NCBI GenBank assembly: GCA_021234155.1
Contig: JAJEKV010000140.1
Span: 558,001 to 622,000 of the forward strand
Length of the DNA stretch: 64,000 nt
DNA from: Isoetes taiwanensis
Lineage: Eukaryota > Streptophyta > Lycopodiopsida > Isoetales > Isoetaceae
Reading direction: 5' to 3'
This document shows, piece by piece, positions 62,150 to 64,000 of the stretch. The notes beneath the pieces are model-generated. The model did not search any database. It was not told where the DNA came from and saw only the letters and a program-made list of their open reading frames with translations. Position 1 is the stretch's first letter. The number at the start of each line of letters is the position of its first letter. A program made the translations under genes and the position numbers.

Positions 62150-64000
62150 AGAAAGTCATCAGCTCGAGCCAATGGGCTCCTCCCAAAGCAATTTATCCTT
62201 GATAATTATATTGCGACCATGGAGGGTTTTCACTTTGGAATTTTTAACAAAAGCAATTGCATTTTGTTGAAGCTTGATTCCAAAGCCTTCGATACTGTGA
62301 GATGGGATTTCCTGGAATTTGCTTTAATTAAGCTTGGCTTTTCAGATAAAATTATTAAGCTAATTATAGGGCTTAACGAAAGATCTCAATCTCCCACCAA
62401 ATTTTTCTCTTTAGCCAGAGGTGTAAGGCAAGGGTGTCCTTTAGGTCCATATTTATTTCTTGTTGTTCTTTGAAATGCTAACCTCACGCTATTCATTTTC
62501 ATCAAAATGCCAATGATCCTTGCGGTCTCACTCTTCGATAATTCTTCTCTCACTATCTCTTAGTATGCGGATGATACCTTCACATTTCTAAAAATGATCC
62601 TCAGAATATTGATTTCTTCTTTAGGACCATTGACTCTTTTCAAGTCTTTGCATCGGGGAGTTTACTTAAAGCAGGGGATAAATATGTTATTATTGGTGAT
62701 ATTTCTGATGATTATATCTCTGGCATTAAATGCATACATTCTAATGACTCTACTAAACTTCTTGGCATGCCTTTGTCCACTAATCCATCTATTAAAGGTC
62801 TTTGGTCTCCAGTTATCTCTCGGATCAAAAAAGAAATTGTCAAATTATGGCGGTTGTTTATCCAAGGAACTATTATTGCTAACTCTGTCATTTGCTAGCT
62901 CCATATTTATTTCTCATCGCTCTTCTTGCTCCAAAATCTATCTATCAACAACTTGAAAGGATTATTAGAAATTTCATTTGGGGCAAACATCATATGGTTA
63001 ATTGGAAATCTATTTCTAAAAGCAAAATTCATGGGGGGCTTAGATGTAAGAATCTCTTTCTTCAAGGATATGCTTTGGCGAGGCAAAGTATGTTTGGAGA
63101 TCTGTTTCAAGCTAATAATCCTGCCTCTATATTTATCAAGCATTGGCTCTCTTGCATTTATATAAAGGGCATCCCTGGGTGTTGCATCAACTGCCCTCAA
63201 ATGCCGCTTTTTCAATCTACAATCTGGCTCAAACTCTTCTCCCTTGATGAGAAATATTATTCTTGCTTGGAACTTGTCTCATAAAGCTTTCAAGCATGTT
63301 GATCTTCAAAATTGTCATCTTAGATCTTCTATTTTTTGGAATCCTGTTTTATCTAATGACAGCTCATCTCCTCTGGCAATTATTCATCTCAGGATTTACA
63401 AAAAATGGAGTAACCTTAACTTTCTGACCTTAGGTGATCTGAGAGTCAACAATAGATGGATCACTTGGACTGCCTTCAAGCAGAAAATTAGGGGAACCAT
63501 TTCTGATCATTAGAGGAAATTTGAAATCTCATTTCATCCCCATAAGAATCCTCCAATGGAATGGCTACCCTCTATTAGCGCAATGTCTGGACACCAACAA
63601 CTTCATTGTTGTCGTTTTTCTCTTATAACTTTTGATCCACTTGTCAAAATGTTGCGGCGTTTGTTGCATTATATGCGGAATGAAAAGATCTTTCCAATGA
63701 TATATGGTTATGATGTATTTCAATATGGTCATATGCGTTAACCTTAAAAAAATATGATTTTTTGCTTATTTCTTATATATTTATATCGTAAAAGATATAT
63801 GAATGGGTTATCTCTAGATAGATCTTGTGAAGACGAACCCATTGCTACAAAAAGTTTTTGAATCGGAGTTCTGGATCAAAAGTTATAATGAAAAAATGAT
63901 ACTACAGAAGTTAGTTGCAGCTGCATTAATTACAGGCTGCCACATAATACTGGAATAAGATATACTGGAGCTCTTCTCTTATTGGACAGTTTAAAAAGCT
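62150..64000 (+). mobile_element. L1-type LINE reverse transcriptase, copy 2 (cut by the window end)
   Basis: Counterpart of 18,230-20,128. LLKLDSKAFDTVRWDFLEFA (62,267-62,325) and ARGVRQGCPLGPYLFLVVL (62,415-62,472) are in one frame here, whereas copy 1 has frameshifts. YADDT is at 62,564-62,578, preceded by a stop codon where copy 1 has Trp (TTAGTATGCG against TTGGTATGCG). The zf-RVT end lies beyond the window. Confidence 0.85.

Larger units (their letters stand above)
43811..64000 (+). repeat. Copy 2 of the ~20 kb direct duplication
   Basis: Matches 1-20,128 from end to end. It is heavily damaged at CAG/CTG from the start to about 50,550 and again from about 55,020 to 56,900, while about 50,560-54,900 and most of 57,000-64,000 read well. 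It has one extra ~200-bp unit in the PPR remnant and a shorter stretch around 47,520-47,690. Confidence 0.93.

Overview
This is nuclear DNA of a land plant, probably from a large, transposon-rich genome. The support is an ER Hsp70 (BiP), a fragment resembling the plant URB2/Npa2 C-terminus, an NRPB11-type RNA polymerase II subunit, a PLS-type pentatricopeptide-repeat remnant, plant-type L1 elements with DUF4283-like ORF1 and zf-RVT ends, RTE-like LINEs and Ty3/gypsy pieces. I cannot place it below land plant. No rRNA, tRNA, CRISPR array or bacterial operon was seen.

Layout. Bases 1-20,128 and 43,811-64,000 are two co-linear copies of one ~20 kb segment in the same orientation, ~43.8 kb apart; both run off the window edge. 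In order, each copy carries: an unidentified exon (+); an RTE-type LINE 3' end (-); a short inverted-repeat element; a BiP gene (-, intronless, ending HFEL); a decayed PPR gene (+); the last exons of a URB2-like gene (+); ~3.7 kb of mostly non-coding DNA; an RPB11 gene (+, four exons seen); exons of an unassigned gene (+); an RTE-type endonuclease/reverse transcriptase (+); a second RTE 3' end (-); and an L1-type reverse transcriptase (+). The single-copy middle holds a near full-length L1 with target-site duplications (22,527-29,392), quiet AT-rich DNA, a small gene resembling the At3g17950-like family (34,321-35,015) whose 3' end is tandemly duplicated, a 102-bp tandem repeat, a truncated Ty3/gypsy element (LTR, primer site, gag-protease; 36.9-39.4 kb) interrupted by a minus-strand LTR (39.4-41.05 kb), and a repeat-rich stretch up to copy 2.

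Sequence quality dominates the reading. Nearly every conserved gene is broken by small indels, and where the two copies can be aligned the damage falls mainly on CAG and CTG trinucleotides, which turn into CGG, CCG, CCCG, AAA, CG or are lost. The damage comes in blocks that switch between copies: copy 1 is clean and copy 2 damaged over most of BiP, the reverse around 6,930-7,010 / 50,560-50,650. CAG/CTG (CWG) is a plant CHG methylation context, so I infer base-calling error at methylated cytosines in an incompletely polished long-read assembly. Many frameshifts noted below are therefore probably not biological. The copies also differ by events of another kind (a PPR-internal repeat unit present three times in copy 2 and twice in copy 1; single-base changes), so they may be two alleles laid end to end or a true segmental duplication.

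The genes do not form one pathway: BiP (ER folding), URB2 (ribosome assembly) and RPB11 (transcription) are unrelated housekeeping functions embedded in retrotransposon DNA.
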